A stretch of 64,000 nucleotides of DNA, from positions 36,329 to 100,328 of the forward strand of contig CAKSEC010000010.1 in NCBI GenBank assembly GCA_934446355.1, given 5' to 3'. The stretch comes from an uncultured Oscillospiraceae bacterium. GTDB taxonomy: Bacteria > Bacillota > Clostridia > Oscillospirales > Ruminococcaceae. Of this stretch, positions 51,073 through 59,236 are shown piece after piece. The notes under the pieces were generated by a model. It made no database searches. It worked only from the letters and a program-made list of their open reading frames with translations, and was not told the DNA's origin. Every line of letters starts with the position of its first letter. Position 1 is the first letter of the stretch. The translations under genes were made by a program, and so were the position numbers.

Positions 51073-51486
51073 ATGGTTCGACCGATAGTCAAGGACAAGT
51101 TCCTGCTCAGCCAGAAGTCTGCGCCTGCGGACAAAAACGACCTGCCCACCGCACAGGATATGGTGGAAACCATCGCCGCTCATTCTAACGAATGCGTGGG
51201 AATGGCAGCCAATATGATAGGCGTGCTGAAGCGAATCATCGTGTTTCAGGAGGGCAGCAAGTATGTGGTAATGCTGAACCCTGAGGTGACATGGAAAAGT
51301 CCGGAAACCTACACGATCAAGGAGGGCTGTCTGTGTCACGAGGGTGCGCAGGACGTCACCCGTCATGCTGCTCTGGAGGTGGAATTTCTCGACCTGCGCA
51401 TGAAAAAATGCCGCAAAAAGTACGACGGTATCACAGCTGAGATAATTCAGCATGAGTTAGACCATTTAGAGGGTATACTAATATAA
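51073..51486 (+). CDS. peptide deformylase-like protein with altered motif I
   Basis: 137 residues of the deformylase fold. Metal motifs are intact: EGCLC (Cys86) and HELDH (127-131). Motif I, normally GxGxAAxQ, reads CVGMAANM: the first Gly is Cys41 and the catalytic Gln is Met48. It is 3 bp after GH3 and cotranscribed. It may be a second deformylase of altered function or a divergent homologue without true deformylase activity. GGAGGACTAAGCA precedes the ATG. Structured repeat copy C follows. Confidence 0.8.
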   Translation: MVRPIVKDKFLLSQKSAPADKNDLPTAQDMVETIAAHSNECVGMAANMIGVLKRIIVFQEGSKYVVMLNPEVTWKSPETYTIKEGCLCHEGAQDVTRHAALEVEFLDLRMKKCRKKYDGITAEIIQHELDHLEGILI

Positions 51487-51494
51487 GAACAAAG

Positions 51495-51671
51495 GGGGGA
51501 GCCACGGCTTCCCCCTCAGCTTGTTGAAAAAGAATCTTCTTCAGGGTGGCGAGAAAGGTGCAGATGCTAGAAAACGGCATTTCGGGCTAGGCTTTGTGCC
51601 TGCCGAAATGCCGTTGACGACGCAGATGTGCCTTTATCGACAGCCTGCTGGGGGAGCCACGACTTCCCCCC
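51495..51671. repeat. modular structured intergenic repeat, copy C (full length)
   Basis: Hairpin GGGGGAGCC/GGCTTCCCCC (51495-51515), conserved CAGCTTGTTGAAAAA (51517-51531), then a long imperfect hairpin whose inner stem is AACGGCATTTCGGGC (51573-51587) with GCCGAAATGCCGTT (51602-51615), one bulged G, around the loop TAGGCTTTGTGCCT (51588-51601). It ends with a second hairpin GGGGGA/TCCCCC (51650-51669) and TTTTATTT. It lies between convergent genes. Confidence 0.88.
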
Positions 51672-51686
51672 TTTTATTTCTGAAAA

Positions 51687-52508
51687 TTACCGATTCCTCC
51701 TCATCACTGCCCCTGCCGCAGAAAATCCCGCAAAGCACAGTATATTCACGCAGACTATGCTTGCGCCGCCGGGAGTGCCCAGTTCATAGGATATCGCCAT
51801 GCCCGCAATGAACGTAACAACGGATATCACCGCCGAGCATATCGTCACCGCCCTGAAGCTGCGAAATACCCTCATGCTGCACAGTGCCGGAAAAATGATA
51901 AGGCTGGATATCAGCATACTGCCCATCATTCGCATACCGATAACGATAGTCACAGCAGTGAGCAAGGCTATAAGCATATTGTAAAGCCCCGCCTTTGTAC
52001 CGGTCGCACGTGCGAAATTCTCGTCAAAGGTTATCGCAAATATCTTTGTGTAGAACAGCACGAACAGCACCAGCACGATGAGCGCAAGCACTACACTTAT
52101 CACCACATCGCCCTCGCTTATCGCATAAATGCTGCCGAAAAGGTAGCTGTCAAGGTCGCTGTTCATGCCGGACATAGAAACCGCCATAACGCCTATCGCA
52201 AGCGCTCCGGTCGATATCAGCGCAATTGCGGAATCGCCCTTTATGCGGCTGCTGCCCGATATCCTCAGCAGGAGGAACGCCGCAGCTATCACCACCGGAA
52301 CTGCGACAGCCATAGGCGCCCAGTTCATCACCGCAGCGACTGCAAGCGCGCCAAAGCCCACGTGCGACAGTCCGTCGCCTATCATGCTGTAGCGTTTCAG
52401 CACAAGGCTCACGCCCAGAAGCGCAGCGCAAAGCGACACCAGTACGCCGACGATAAGCGCACGCAATAATATCGGCGTGCTGAAAAACGCTGTAATTATG
52501 TCACCCAT
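51687..52508 (-). CDS. znuB: zinc ABC transporter, permease
   Basis: 273 residues. ABC-3 family permease with about eight membrane helices; family segments LGVSLVLKRYSMIGDGLSHV and GSMLISSLIIFPALCSMRVF. It works with ZnuC and ZnuA to import zinc. ATG 52508 overlaps the znuC end by 8 bp; GGCGGCGGGATAA precedes it. Last gene of the zur-first operon. Confidence 0.9.
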   Translation of the reverse strand: MGDIITAFFSTPILLRALIVGVLVSLCAALLGVSLVLKRYSMIGDGLSHVGFGALAVAAVMNWAPMAVAVPVVIAAAFLLLRISGSSRIKGDSAIALISTGALAIGVMAVSMSGMNSDLDSYLFGSIYAISEGDVVISVVLALIVLVLFVLFYTKIFAITFDENFARATGTKAGLYNMLIALLTAVTIVIGMRMMGSMLISSLIIFPALCSMRVFRSFRAVTICSAVISVVTFIAGMAISYELGTPGGASIVCVNILCFAGFSAAGAVMRRNR

Positions 52509-53220
52509 TTATCCCGCCGCCTTTCAGAAAATCAGATGAACTGTCCGTCAGGAACTGCTCCACAGTACCGTAAAACCAGCTGTCATGCCTAAGACACAGA
52601 ATATGCCCGGCATATTTCAGCGCAGCGGAGATGTCGTGCGTGACCATTATAACAGTAACGCCGCTGCGGTTTATGTCTGCGATAAGTTCGTACATTTCAG
52701 CCGTGACCATCGGGTCAAGGCCGGACACCGGCTCGTCCAGAAGCAGCAGATTTTTCGTGGCGCATAACGCCCTCGCCAGAAGCACACGCTGCTGCTGTCC
52801 GCCCGAAAGTTCACGATAGCAGCGCTTTTTAAGCTTCGTTATACCGAGCCGCTCCATGTTCTCAGCCGCCATTCTGCGCTCCCTGTCAGAGTAAAACGGG
52901 CGCAGTCCCCGTGAATTAAGGCAGCCTGAAATGACCACCTCGCCCACGCTCGCCGGAAAATCCTGCTGTGCGCCGGTCTGCTGCGGAAGATAGCCGATAC
53001 CGCTGCGCCGCAGTCCCCCGCCAAACTCGATACTGCCCGCCACCGGCTCTTTCAGCGAAAGCAGCGACTTCACCAGCGTGCTCTTTCCAGAGCCATTCTC
53101 GCCGACTATGCAGAGATAATCCCCCGACTGCACCGTGAAGCTGAGGTCCTTTATCACCGTCATATTTTCATAGGAAAGCGTCAGCTTATCCACCTTTATC
53201 AGATATTCCTGTTCTGTCAT
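52501..53220 (-). CDS. znuC: zinc ABC transporter, ATPase
   Basis: 239 residues. Walker A GENGSGKST, Q-loop IGYLPQQ, signature ELSGGQQQR, Walker B LLLLDEPVSGLD, switch VTHD: complete. ATG 53220 is chosen because GGGGTGAGTGAC precedes it; a GTG three codons upstream overlaps that site. It starts 1 bp after the znuA stop. Confidence 0.92.
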   Translation of the reverse strand: MTEQEYLIKVDKLTLSYENMTVIKDLSFTVQSGDYLCIVGENGSGKSTLVKSLLSLKEPVAGSIEFGGGLRRSGIGYLPQQTGAQQDFPASVGEVVISGCLNSRGLRPFYSDRERRMAAENMERLGITKLKKRCYRELSGGQQQRVLLARALCATKNLLLLDEPVSGLDPMVTAEMYELIADINRSGVTVIMVTHDISAALKYAGHILCLRHDSWFYGTVEQFLTDSSSDFLKGGGING

Positions 53221-53221
53221 G

Positions 53222-54184
53222 TCACTCACCCCTGAGTATTTCTGTCAGCGTATCAAGATTGCGCCGCATAAGCGTAAGATAGCTTTCCCCTGCGTCAAGG
53301 TCGTCCGCCGAAATGTTGTGGCAGCTGTGGAACTCTGCGACCGGCAGTCCCGAATCCTCTGCAAGCACCTCCGCAAGCCGCTTTGACGATAATTCTATGC
53401 AGAACACCGCCGGCACGCTGTCCTCCTGCCCAAGCTTATCCAGCAGGAACGCCATCGTGCGGGCGGACGGCTCGGTTTCACTGCCGCAGCCGGGGAATGC
53501 CGCATAGTAACTCAGCCCGTAATGCCGGAAGAAATACAGAAGCGGGAATCTGTCGCCGAATATGAAATTTCTGCTCTCGCCCTCGAAAAGCTTCGAGAAG
53601 CTTTCGTCCAGCTTATCTATTTCCGCCGCATAGCTTTCCGCATTCCCGCTTATCAGCTGAGAATCCTCAGGGAAAAGCTGAGCCGCCGTTTCGCCAAGCT
53701 TTCTCACTATCGCCGCCGCATTTTCGGGAGATGTCCAGACGTGCTCGTCGTATTCCTCGTCATGGTCGCCGTGGTCATGGTCGTGGTCGCTTTCTGCGCC
53801 CTGCATTCCCTCGGAATATTCCTCGTCCAAAAGCGCCACTGCTTCGGTCATGCGGAACGTGTTGATGTCCGGCGTGGAACTCAGAATGCTCTCCACCCAC
53901 TGGTCGGACTCGCCGCCGTTGTACACGAAAAGGTCGCAGCCGTTTATCTCAACGATATCCTTTGCAGAGGGGTCGTAGCTGTGGCTCTCCTGTCCCGGCT
54001 TCAGCAGCATTCTGACATCTGCCGTGTCGCCGAACACCTGACGTGCGAAGTCATACGCCGGAAATATCGTAGCTATCACCACAGGCTTTTCTTCGCCGGA
54101 AGTCGCTTTTCCGCCCGAACAGCCGCACATCGCCGCCGTAAACGCCGCAGCAAGCACTGCTGAAATAATTCTCTTTATCTTCAC
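53222..54184 (-). CDS. znuA: zinc ABC transporter, substrate-binding lipoprotein
   Basis: 320 residues. Lipoprotein signal (AAAFTAAMCGCSGG; lipidated Cys at 22) and the zinc-binding family core (ATIFPAYDFARQVFGD, LKPGQESHSYDPSAKDI, VYNGGESDQWVESIL). A His/Asp-rich loop (SDHDHDHGDHDEEYDEH, near residue 135) is typical of ZnuA and absent in manganese binders, which supports zinc. The start is GTG 54184, overlapping the zur stop; AAGGAG lies 8 bases upstream. Confidence 0.93.
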   Translation of the reverse strand: MKIKRIISAVLAAAFTAAMCGCSGGKATSGEEKPVVIATIFPAYDFARQVFGDTADVRMLLKPGQESHSYDPSAKDIVEINGCDLFVYNGGESDQWVESILSSTPDINTFRMTEAVALLDEEYSEGMQGAESDHDHDHGDHDEEYDEHVWTSPENAAAIVRKLGETAAQLFPEDSQLISGNAESYAAEIDKLDESFSKLFEGESRNFIFGDRFPLLYFFRHYGLSYYAAFPGCGSETEPSARTMAFLLDKLGQEDSVPAVFCIELSSKRLAEVLAEDSGLPVAEFHSCHNISADDLDAGESYLTLMRRNLDTLTEILRGE

Positions 54185-54615
54185 TCGTTCTTCTCCTTAT
54201 CCTCTGACTGCTCTTTTGCAAGCGCATTTCTGCACTCGCTGCACAGTCCGTATATCACCGTTCGCCCTACGTCTACCTGAAAGCCGTGGCTCTGCTGGAT
54301 ATGCTGCTGCATTTCTTTCATGAATGAGCAGTCCATGTGTATCAGCTTCTGGCAGCGGTCGCATTTCAGGTGAAAGTGCGTGCTGCATTTCTGCTCGTCC
54401 ATAAGTTGATAGCAGGCGCCCGAACCGTCGCCCGAAAACCGCTTCAATACGCCCTGATTCGCAAGCCGTGTCAGCGTGCGGTATACGGTAGCCTCGCCAA
54501 CGGTGACCTCGCCGCTGACTATTATGTCCTTTGCGGTGAAGCAGCTTCCGCGATGGCGGCTGAAAAATTCCACTATCTCGTCACGCTGCTTTGTGTTGTA
54601 GTTGTTCCTGTCCAT
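54181..54615 (-). CDS. zur: Fur-family regulator, probably Zur
   Basis: 144 residues. Winged-helix domain (about 8-85, TVGEATVYRTLTRLANQGVL), metal site HFHLKCDRC and a second Cys pair CSEC near the C-terminus. Being first in the znu operon makes Zur likely over Fur or PerR. GAGGTGAGCTGA precedes the ATG. A run of hexamers overlaps the promoter, consistent with self-repression when zinc is plentiful. Confidence 0.88.
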   Translation of the reverse strand: MDRNNYNTKQRDEIVEFFSRHRGSCFTAKDIIVSGEVTVGEATVYRTLTRLANQGVLKRFSGDGSGACYQLMDEQKCSTHFHLKCDRCQKLIHMDCSFMKEMQQHIQQSHGFQVDVGRTVIYGLCSECRNALAKEQSEDKEKNE

Positions 54616-54635
54616 TCAGCTCACCTCGCCAAATT

Positions 54636-54691
54636 GATTTTGATTTTCACTTTCAGTTTCATATTATAGCACATTGCTTTTGAAAATGCAA
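54636..54691 (-). promoter_or_regulatory. zur-znu promoter with candidate Zur operator
   Basis: Minus strand: -35 TTGCAT (54686-54691), 17-bp spacer, -10 TATAAT (54663-54668). Just downstream, read on the plus strand from 54636, five hexamers in a row follow [GC]AnTTT closely: GATTTT, GATTTT, CACTTT, CAGTTT, CATATT. Fur-type proteins bind arrays of such hexamers, and this one covers the expected start of transcription. Confidence 0.6.
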
Positions 54692-54759
54692 GGGGGTGAG
54701 CGAATTTTTCTTGAAGTTTGATATAAAACAGAGTGTCCGGATATATTGAAAAATTTCAC

Positions 54760-54788
54760 TTGCATTATGCGGGGAAGTATGATATAAT
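54760..54788 (+). promoter_or_regulatory. promoter of the rlmB operon
   Basis: TTGCAT (54760-54765), 17-bp spacer, TATAAT (54783-54788). Confidence 0.7.
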
Positions 54789-54844
54789 GTAATATGTATA
54801 TTAATGCGCAGATTCTTATAATATAAGGTTATAAAGGAACATAT

Positions 54845-55576
54845 ATGGATAATCAGGAAATCAACATCATTTATGGGCGAAACGCCGTAATGGAAACGCT
54901 CTGCTCCGGCAAAGCGGTCGATGTGCTTTACGTACAGAAGGGCGCAAAGCCCGGCAAGATAGTCGCTCTTGCCAAGCAGCTCGGTGTCGTAATAAAGGAA
55001 CTTGCAGACGAGCGTCTGACCTCTATGTGCGGCACACCCAAGCACGGCGGGGTCGCTCTGGAACTTGCCGCAGCGGCATATTCCACAGTGGACGACATAC
55101 TGTCAGCCGCCGAGCAGAAAGGCAAGCCGCCTTTCATTATTATTGCGGACGAGATAGAGGACCCGCACAATCTCGGCGCAATTATCCGAACAGCGGAAGC
55201 GGCGGGCGCAGACGGGCTGATAATCCCGAAGCGCAGGAGCGCAACGCTCAACGCCACGGTATTCAAGACCTCTGCGGGCGCAGCGGCATGGCTGAAAGTC
55301 GCACGGGTGGCGAATCTTGTGGACACGATAAAGCGGCTGAAAGAAAAGGGCGTGTGGATCTATGGCATGGAAGCGGACGGCACTCCCTACGACAAGGCGG
55401 ACCTGTCGGGCGCAGTGGCGCTGGTGGTCGGAAGCGAGGGCTTCGGGCTGGGCAGGCTGGTTCGTGAAAACTGCGACATGATATTGTCGCTGCCCATGAA
55501 CGGAAAGGTCAATTCCCTCAACGCTTCGGTGTCAGCGGGAATAATGATGTATGAGATAGTGAAGCACCGCAGTTAA
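54845..55576 (+). CDS. rlmB: 23S rRNA 2'-O-methyltransferase RlmB (TrmH family)
   Basis: 243 residues. SpoU knotted methyltransferase: N-terminal substrate domain (IIYGRNAVMETL, VDVLYVQKGAK), then motif 1 IADEIEDPHNLGAIIRTAEAA, motif 2 LVVGSEGFGLGRLV and motif 3 LPMNGKVNSLNASVSAGIM. It likely methylates G2251 of 23S rRNA. AAAGGAACATAT precedes the ATG. The next gene, the P-type ATPase-like protein, starts 36 bp downstream. Confidence 0.88.
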   Translation: MDNQEINIIYGRNAVMETLCSGKAVDVLYVQKGAKPGKIVALAKQLGVVIKELADERLTSMCGTPKHGGVALELAAAAYSTVDDILSAAEQKGKPPFIIIADEIEDPHNLGAIIRTAEAAGADGLIIPKRRSATLNATVFKTSAGAAAWLKVARVANLVDTIKRLKEKGVWIYGMEADGTPYDKADLSGAVALVVGSEGFGLGRLVRENCDMILSLPMNGKVNSLNASVSAGIMMYEIVKHRS

Positions 55577-55612
55577 GCCTACAGAACCGGCAAAATATAG
55601 GAGAGATTTCAG

Positions 55613-58600
55613 ATGTCTGATAAATACAGCATTGACGATATACTGGCGGAAGTAGACAAAAAGCGCAGCACCGAAGGTCACTCCGCCGAAAAGCATACCG
55701 AGAGCATAACCGAGATAATCGGCGGCAGCGAACTAGACAAGCTGATCCGCAGCACCGGCGCCAAGACCCGAATCGAGGACGGCGAGGACGATTACGCCCC
55801 CTTGACCGAGCAGGAGGAAGCCGACCGCCGCGCCGAGAGCATACGCTCAGCCGCTGAGGAAAACGAGCGCAGGAAAGTCGCCCAGAAGCAGAAAAAAGCA
55901 GAGGCGGAGGAAAAGCGCCGCCGTGAGCGTGAAGAAAAGGCAAGGCTTGCCGAGGAGCGCAGGCTCGAAAAGGAAAGGCTTGAGCGTGAGCGTCAGGAGC
56001 AGCGCAGGCTTGAAGCCGAGCGTGCCGAGCAGGTCGGCGAGGACAGTATGCAGTTTTCGCCCGTGTCGCCGTCAGAGCCGGAGGAAGAGCCTGAGCCGGT
56101 GGAGCATTCCGGCTACACCGCTGAGCTTGCTTCCCCAAAGGAGGCGGCAAAGCTGTTCGCCGAGCCCGAACCAGAGCCGGAGCCTGAGGTAGTCCAGCCT
56201 GAAAGCGAATATGTGCAGCCTTATGTAAAGCCTGCAGTGGCAGGCGCTGACGATGATATAATATTCCACACAAGAAGCGACCTTGTGACCACTGAAACCA
56301 TGCAGATGAAGAAGCTGCAGCGTATTGAGGAGATAAACCGTGCGCTGCTCGCAGTGGACAAGGCAGCCGAAGATCCCGACGACCTTGTGGACTCGCTGAA
56401 TCCCATGGAATCACGGGAAAAGGCGGCAGACGAACTCAAAAACGCCGCCGAGCCTCCGCAGGAGATAGGCGACACGCTCGCCGTTTCCGGAAACGACCTG
56501 AAAAAGCTTTCGGGCGGCGAGGAGCGGGTCAAGGAGTACTCCCCCGTCACCTCACGCAAAAAGAACAAGGATCAGCCGAGCAAGGCTGACGATATCCTCT
56601 TTACGCCCGGCAGACAGAGCAGGTCCGACAGTGCGTCCGAAAAGGACAGGCGCAGCAGCGAAGCACTTGTGGAATCGCTGAACAAAAAGCTTAAGGAGCA
56701 GCGAGAAAAGAATCTCGCAGAGGAACGCACGGTCACGCTGACCGACCTTTCTCAGCCGAAAACGCTGCCGCCGAGGGCGCTCAATCTTGATTACGACAAA
56801 AAGGTGATAGATACCAGCATACTCCCTAAAACAGACCCCGTGGCTGCCGTTCAGGAAGCCGAGGCTCTGGCGGCACGCAAGAAACGCCGCATTTCAAGCT
56901 TCATGCTGGAGGATATCGACGACGAAACAGACGCCGAGGAGGAATACGACGAGGACGATGACGCTGAGGAAGAGGAAGAAGTCATCGACCTTGACGACGA
57001 GAATGTAATAATCGAGCGTCTTGCACGTGCGGGAAAAGGTCTGACCGGCAGACTGGTAATTCTTGCGCTGCTCACCGCTGCGGCATTCGGCGCAGGGCTC
57101 ATCTATTTCCTGAAGCAGGCTCCGTTTTCGCTGCTGACTAATCTTTTCCAGCCAGAAACATTCCTGTACACCAACCTTACGATAGGTATACTCAGCTTTG
57201 GCGCCTGCTCCAGCGTAATAACCAACGGCTTCTCCAGACTTTTCAGGGGCAGGCCGGACGGCGATTCGCTGTGCGCATTCGCTCATATAGGCGCACTCGG
57301 CACTATGATAATGTATCTCGCCGAGCCGAATTACCTTGCGATGAACCGTTCGTATGTGTATCTTCTGGTGTCGCTGCTTGCGCTGTGCTTTAATACGGTA
57401 TCGAAGCTGTGCACGGTGTGCGCTGCAAAGAACAACTTCCGTTTCATTTCGGGCGACAGCGACAAGTATTTTGTTGAGTTCACCGAGGGCGAGGACGCAG
57501 AGCAGCTTGCACGGGGCGCAGTACACGGGCTGCCGGTCATTGCTTCAATGCGAAAGACCGAAATGCTGTGCGATTTCATCATCTCGACCTACTGCGAGGA
57601 CATCTCCGACCGCATATCAAGAATAATGACGCCGGTCGTTCTGATCTCGTCCGTTGTGGCGGGAGCAGTCGGCTTCTTCGCTGAAAACGAAACCAAGAAC
57701 GTAATGAACCAGTGGTCGTTCGCTGCGACTGCATTTTCCGCAGTACTGTGCGTGGGCGCTTCCTTTGTGGGGGCTATGGCAGTAATGCTGCCCATGCTGA
57801 GCGCTTCCAGAAAGACCGGACAGCGCAGGTCGGCGATACTGGGCTACAGCGCAGTCGAGGATTTCAGTTCGGTGAACGGCGTGCTTGTTGAAGCGAAAAC
57901 GCTGTTCCCTGCTGGCTCGGTGTCCATCAGGAACATCTGGGACTACAACAAAAACGGCAGCAACGGCGTTCAGCACGTCACTATCGACGAAGCGATAATC
58001 TATGCGGCAAGCCTTGCAGTAAGCTCCGACAGCATACTTGCAGAGCCGCTGTTCAATATGCTCAACTACAAGCCGGCGCTGCTGAAAAAGGTGTCAAACT
58101 GCGTGTATGAGAGCGGTCTTGGCGTATCCGGCTGGATAGGCAGCCGCAGAGTGCTTCTGGGCAGCAGGGATCATATGAAATCCCACGGTATCACTGTACC
58201 GGACAGCAAAAAGGAAACTGCGCTCAACAAGAAAAACGACGAGGTGGTATATCTTGCCGTTGCCGGAGAGGTTTGTATGCTGTTTTTCGTGACCCTCACG
58301 GCTAATCCTCAGGTGAAGCATCATGTTCAGAAGCTTGTCAAGAACGGCGTCAGCCTGCTGATAAAGACTGTGGACGGCGCACTGAGTTCAGGCGTTGTGT
58401 CCGAACTGTTCGACGTTTATGCGGAGAACATCAGGATACTGCCCGCAGAAGCGCACGACCAGTTCGACGAGCACACGAAATACGCAGGAAAAGGCAGCGC
58501 CGCAGTATCCTGCGATGGCACATTCTCTTCGCTTGCTTCTGCGATAAGCTGCGCAAAATCGCTGAGGGAGCGTATCAAGATGGGCGTCATCATGGAGGTG

Positions 58601-58744
58601 TTCGGCATAGGGCTGGGCATACTTCTGGTGCTCATATTTGCCGCATTCAAGAATTACACGCTGCTCAACGGCTTCTGGATAGCACTCTACAACTTCGCGT
58701 GGCTGGTGCTGACGGTCGTTGTGCAGGCGTTCAGGCGGATATAG
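55613..58744 (+). CDS. degenerate P-type ATPase-like protein with long charged N-terminus
   Basis: 1043 residues. Residues 1-480 are hydrophilic: a Lys/Arg/Glu helix (about 80-145), Pro/Glu runs and an acidic stretch (about 438-468). Residues 480-1040 have the layout of a heavy-metal P-type ATPase: membrane segments near 482-502, 520-545, 560-600, 672-730 and 993-1040, and a soluble segment between. The phosphorylation motif DKTGTLT is replaced: at the matching place the sequence is VLVEAKTLFPAG, with Glu760 for Asp. TGDN is replaced by TVDG (919-922). In the hinge, DG is kept (968-969) but ND is not. It cannot work by the normal phosphoenzyme cycle. Role unknown. Confidence 0.7.
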   Translation: MSDKYSIDDILAEVDKKRSTEGHSAEKHTESITEIIGGSELDKLIRSTGAKTRIEDGEDDYAPLTEQEEADRRAESIRSAAEENERRKVAQKQKKAEAEEKRRREREEKARLAEERRLEKERLERERQEQRRLEAERAEQVGEDSMQFSPVSPSEPEEEPEPVEHSGYTAELASPKEAAKLFAEPEPEPEPEVVQPESEYVQPYVKPAVAGADDDIIFHTRSDLVTTETMQMKKLQRIEEINRALLAVDKAAEDPDDLVDSLNPMESREKAADELKNAAEPPQEIGDTLAVSGNDLKKLSGGEERVKEYSPVTSRKKNKDQPSKADDILFTPGRQSRSDSASEKDRRSSEALVESLNKKLKEQREKNLAEERTVTLTDLSQPKTLPPRALNLDYDKKVIDTSILPKTDPVAAVQEAEALAARKKRRISSFMLEDIDDETDAEEEYDEDDDAEEEEEVIDLDDENVIIERLARAGKGLTGRLVILALLTAAAFGAGLIYFLKQAPFSLLTNLFQPETFLYTNLTIGILSFGACSSVITNGFSRLFRGRPDGDSLCAFAHIGALGTMIMYLAEPNYLAMNRSYVYLLVSLLALCFNTVSKLCTVCAAKNNFRFISGDSDKYFVEFTEGEDAEQLARGAVHGLPVIASMRKTEMLCDFIISTYCEDISDRISRIMTPVVLISSVVAGAVGFFAENETKNVMNQWSFAATAFSAVLCVGASFVGAMAVMLPMLSASRKTGQRRSAILGYSAVEDFSSVNGVLVEAKTLFPAGSVSIRNIWDYNKNGSNGVQHVTIDEAIIYAASLAVSSDSILAEPLFNMLNYKPALLKKVSNCVYESGLGVSGWIGSRRVLLGSRDHMKSHGITVPDSKKETALNKKNDEVVYLAVAGEVCMLFFVTLTANPQVKHHVQKLVKNGVSLLIKTVDGALSSGVVSELFDVYAENIRILPAEAHDQFDEHTKYAGKGSAAVSCDGTFSSLASAISCAKSLRERIKMGVIMEVFGIGLGILLVLIFAAFKNYTLLNGFWIALYNFAWLVLTVVVQAFRRI

Positions 58745-58745
58745 C

Positions 58746-59210
58746 ATGACCGCTGACGAGGAATATATGACAAGGGCGCTGGAACTTGCCGCACGTGCGT
58801 TTGACCTTGGCGAATGTCCGGTCGGCGCACTGGTGACCGACCCTGACGGCAACATCATCGGCGAGGGCTGGAACCTGCGTGAAACGCTCCGCTCGCCAAC
58901 TGCCCACGCAGAGATAATTGCGATAGAGCAGGCGGCGAAAGCCCTTAATAGCTGGCGGCTGACCGACTGCACGCTTTATGTCACGCTTGAACCATGCCCG
59001 ATGTGCGCCGGCGCAGTGATGAACGCACGGCTGAAACGGCTGGTCTACGGCGCATTCGACGACAAGAACGGTGCGTGTGCTTCGGTGGTGAATCTGTTCG
59101 AGGAACGGTTCACGCATATCCCGTATGTGCGCAGCCGCATTCTGCTTGAACCGTGCGGCGAGATACTGACACGGTTTTTCCGGCAGCTGAGGGATAAGCC
59201 GCAGTCATAA
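58746..59210 (+). CDS. tadA: tRNA adenosine-34 deaminase
   Basis: 154 residues. It converts A34 to inosine in tRNA-Arg(ACG). Zinc/catalytic motifs: HAEIIAIEQAAK (HAE) and TLEPCPMCAGAVMNARLKRL (PCxxC), plus GAFDDKNGACASVVNLFEE. ATG 58746 is 1 bp after the upstream stop; the ribosome site AGGCGG is weak and lies inside the upstream gene, so translation is probably coupled. Confidence 0.93.
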   Translation: MTADEEYMTRALELAARAFDLGECPVGALVTDPDGNIIGEGWNLRETLRSPTAHAEIIAIEQAAKALNSWRLTDCTLYVTLEPCPMCAGAVMNARLKRLVYGAFDDKNGACASVVNLFEERFTHIPYVRSRILLEPCGEILTRFFRQLRDKPQS

Positions 59211-59236
59211 ACAAACCACTCACGAAAGAATTTGAC

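Noticed and set aside
55518..56414. 298-codon open frame opposite the P-type ATPase-like gene
   Set aside because: Arg/Ala/Pro-rich shadow of the Glu/Lys/Arg-rich coding strand, with no ribosome site.
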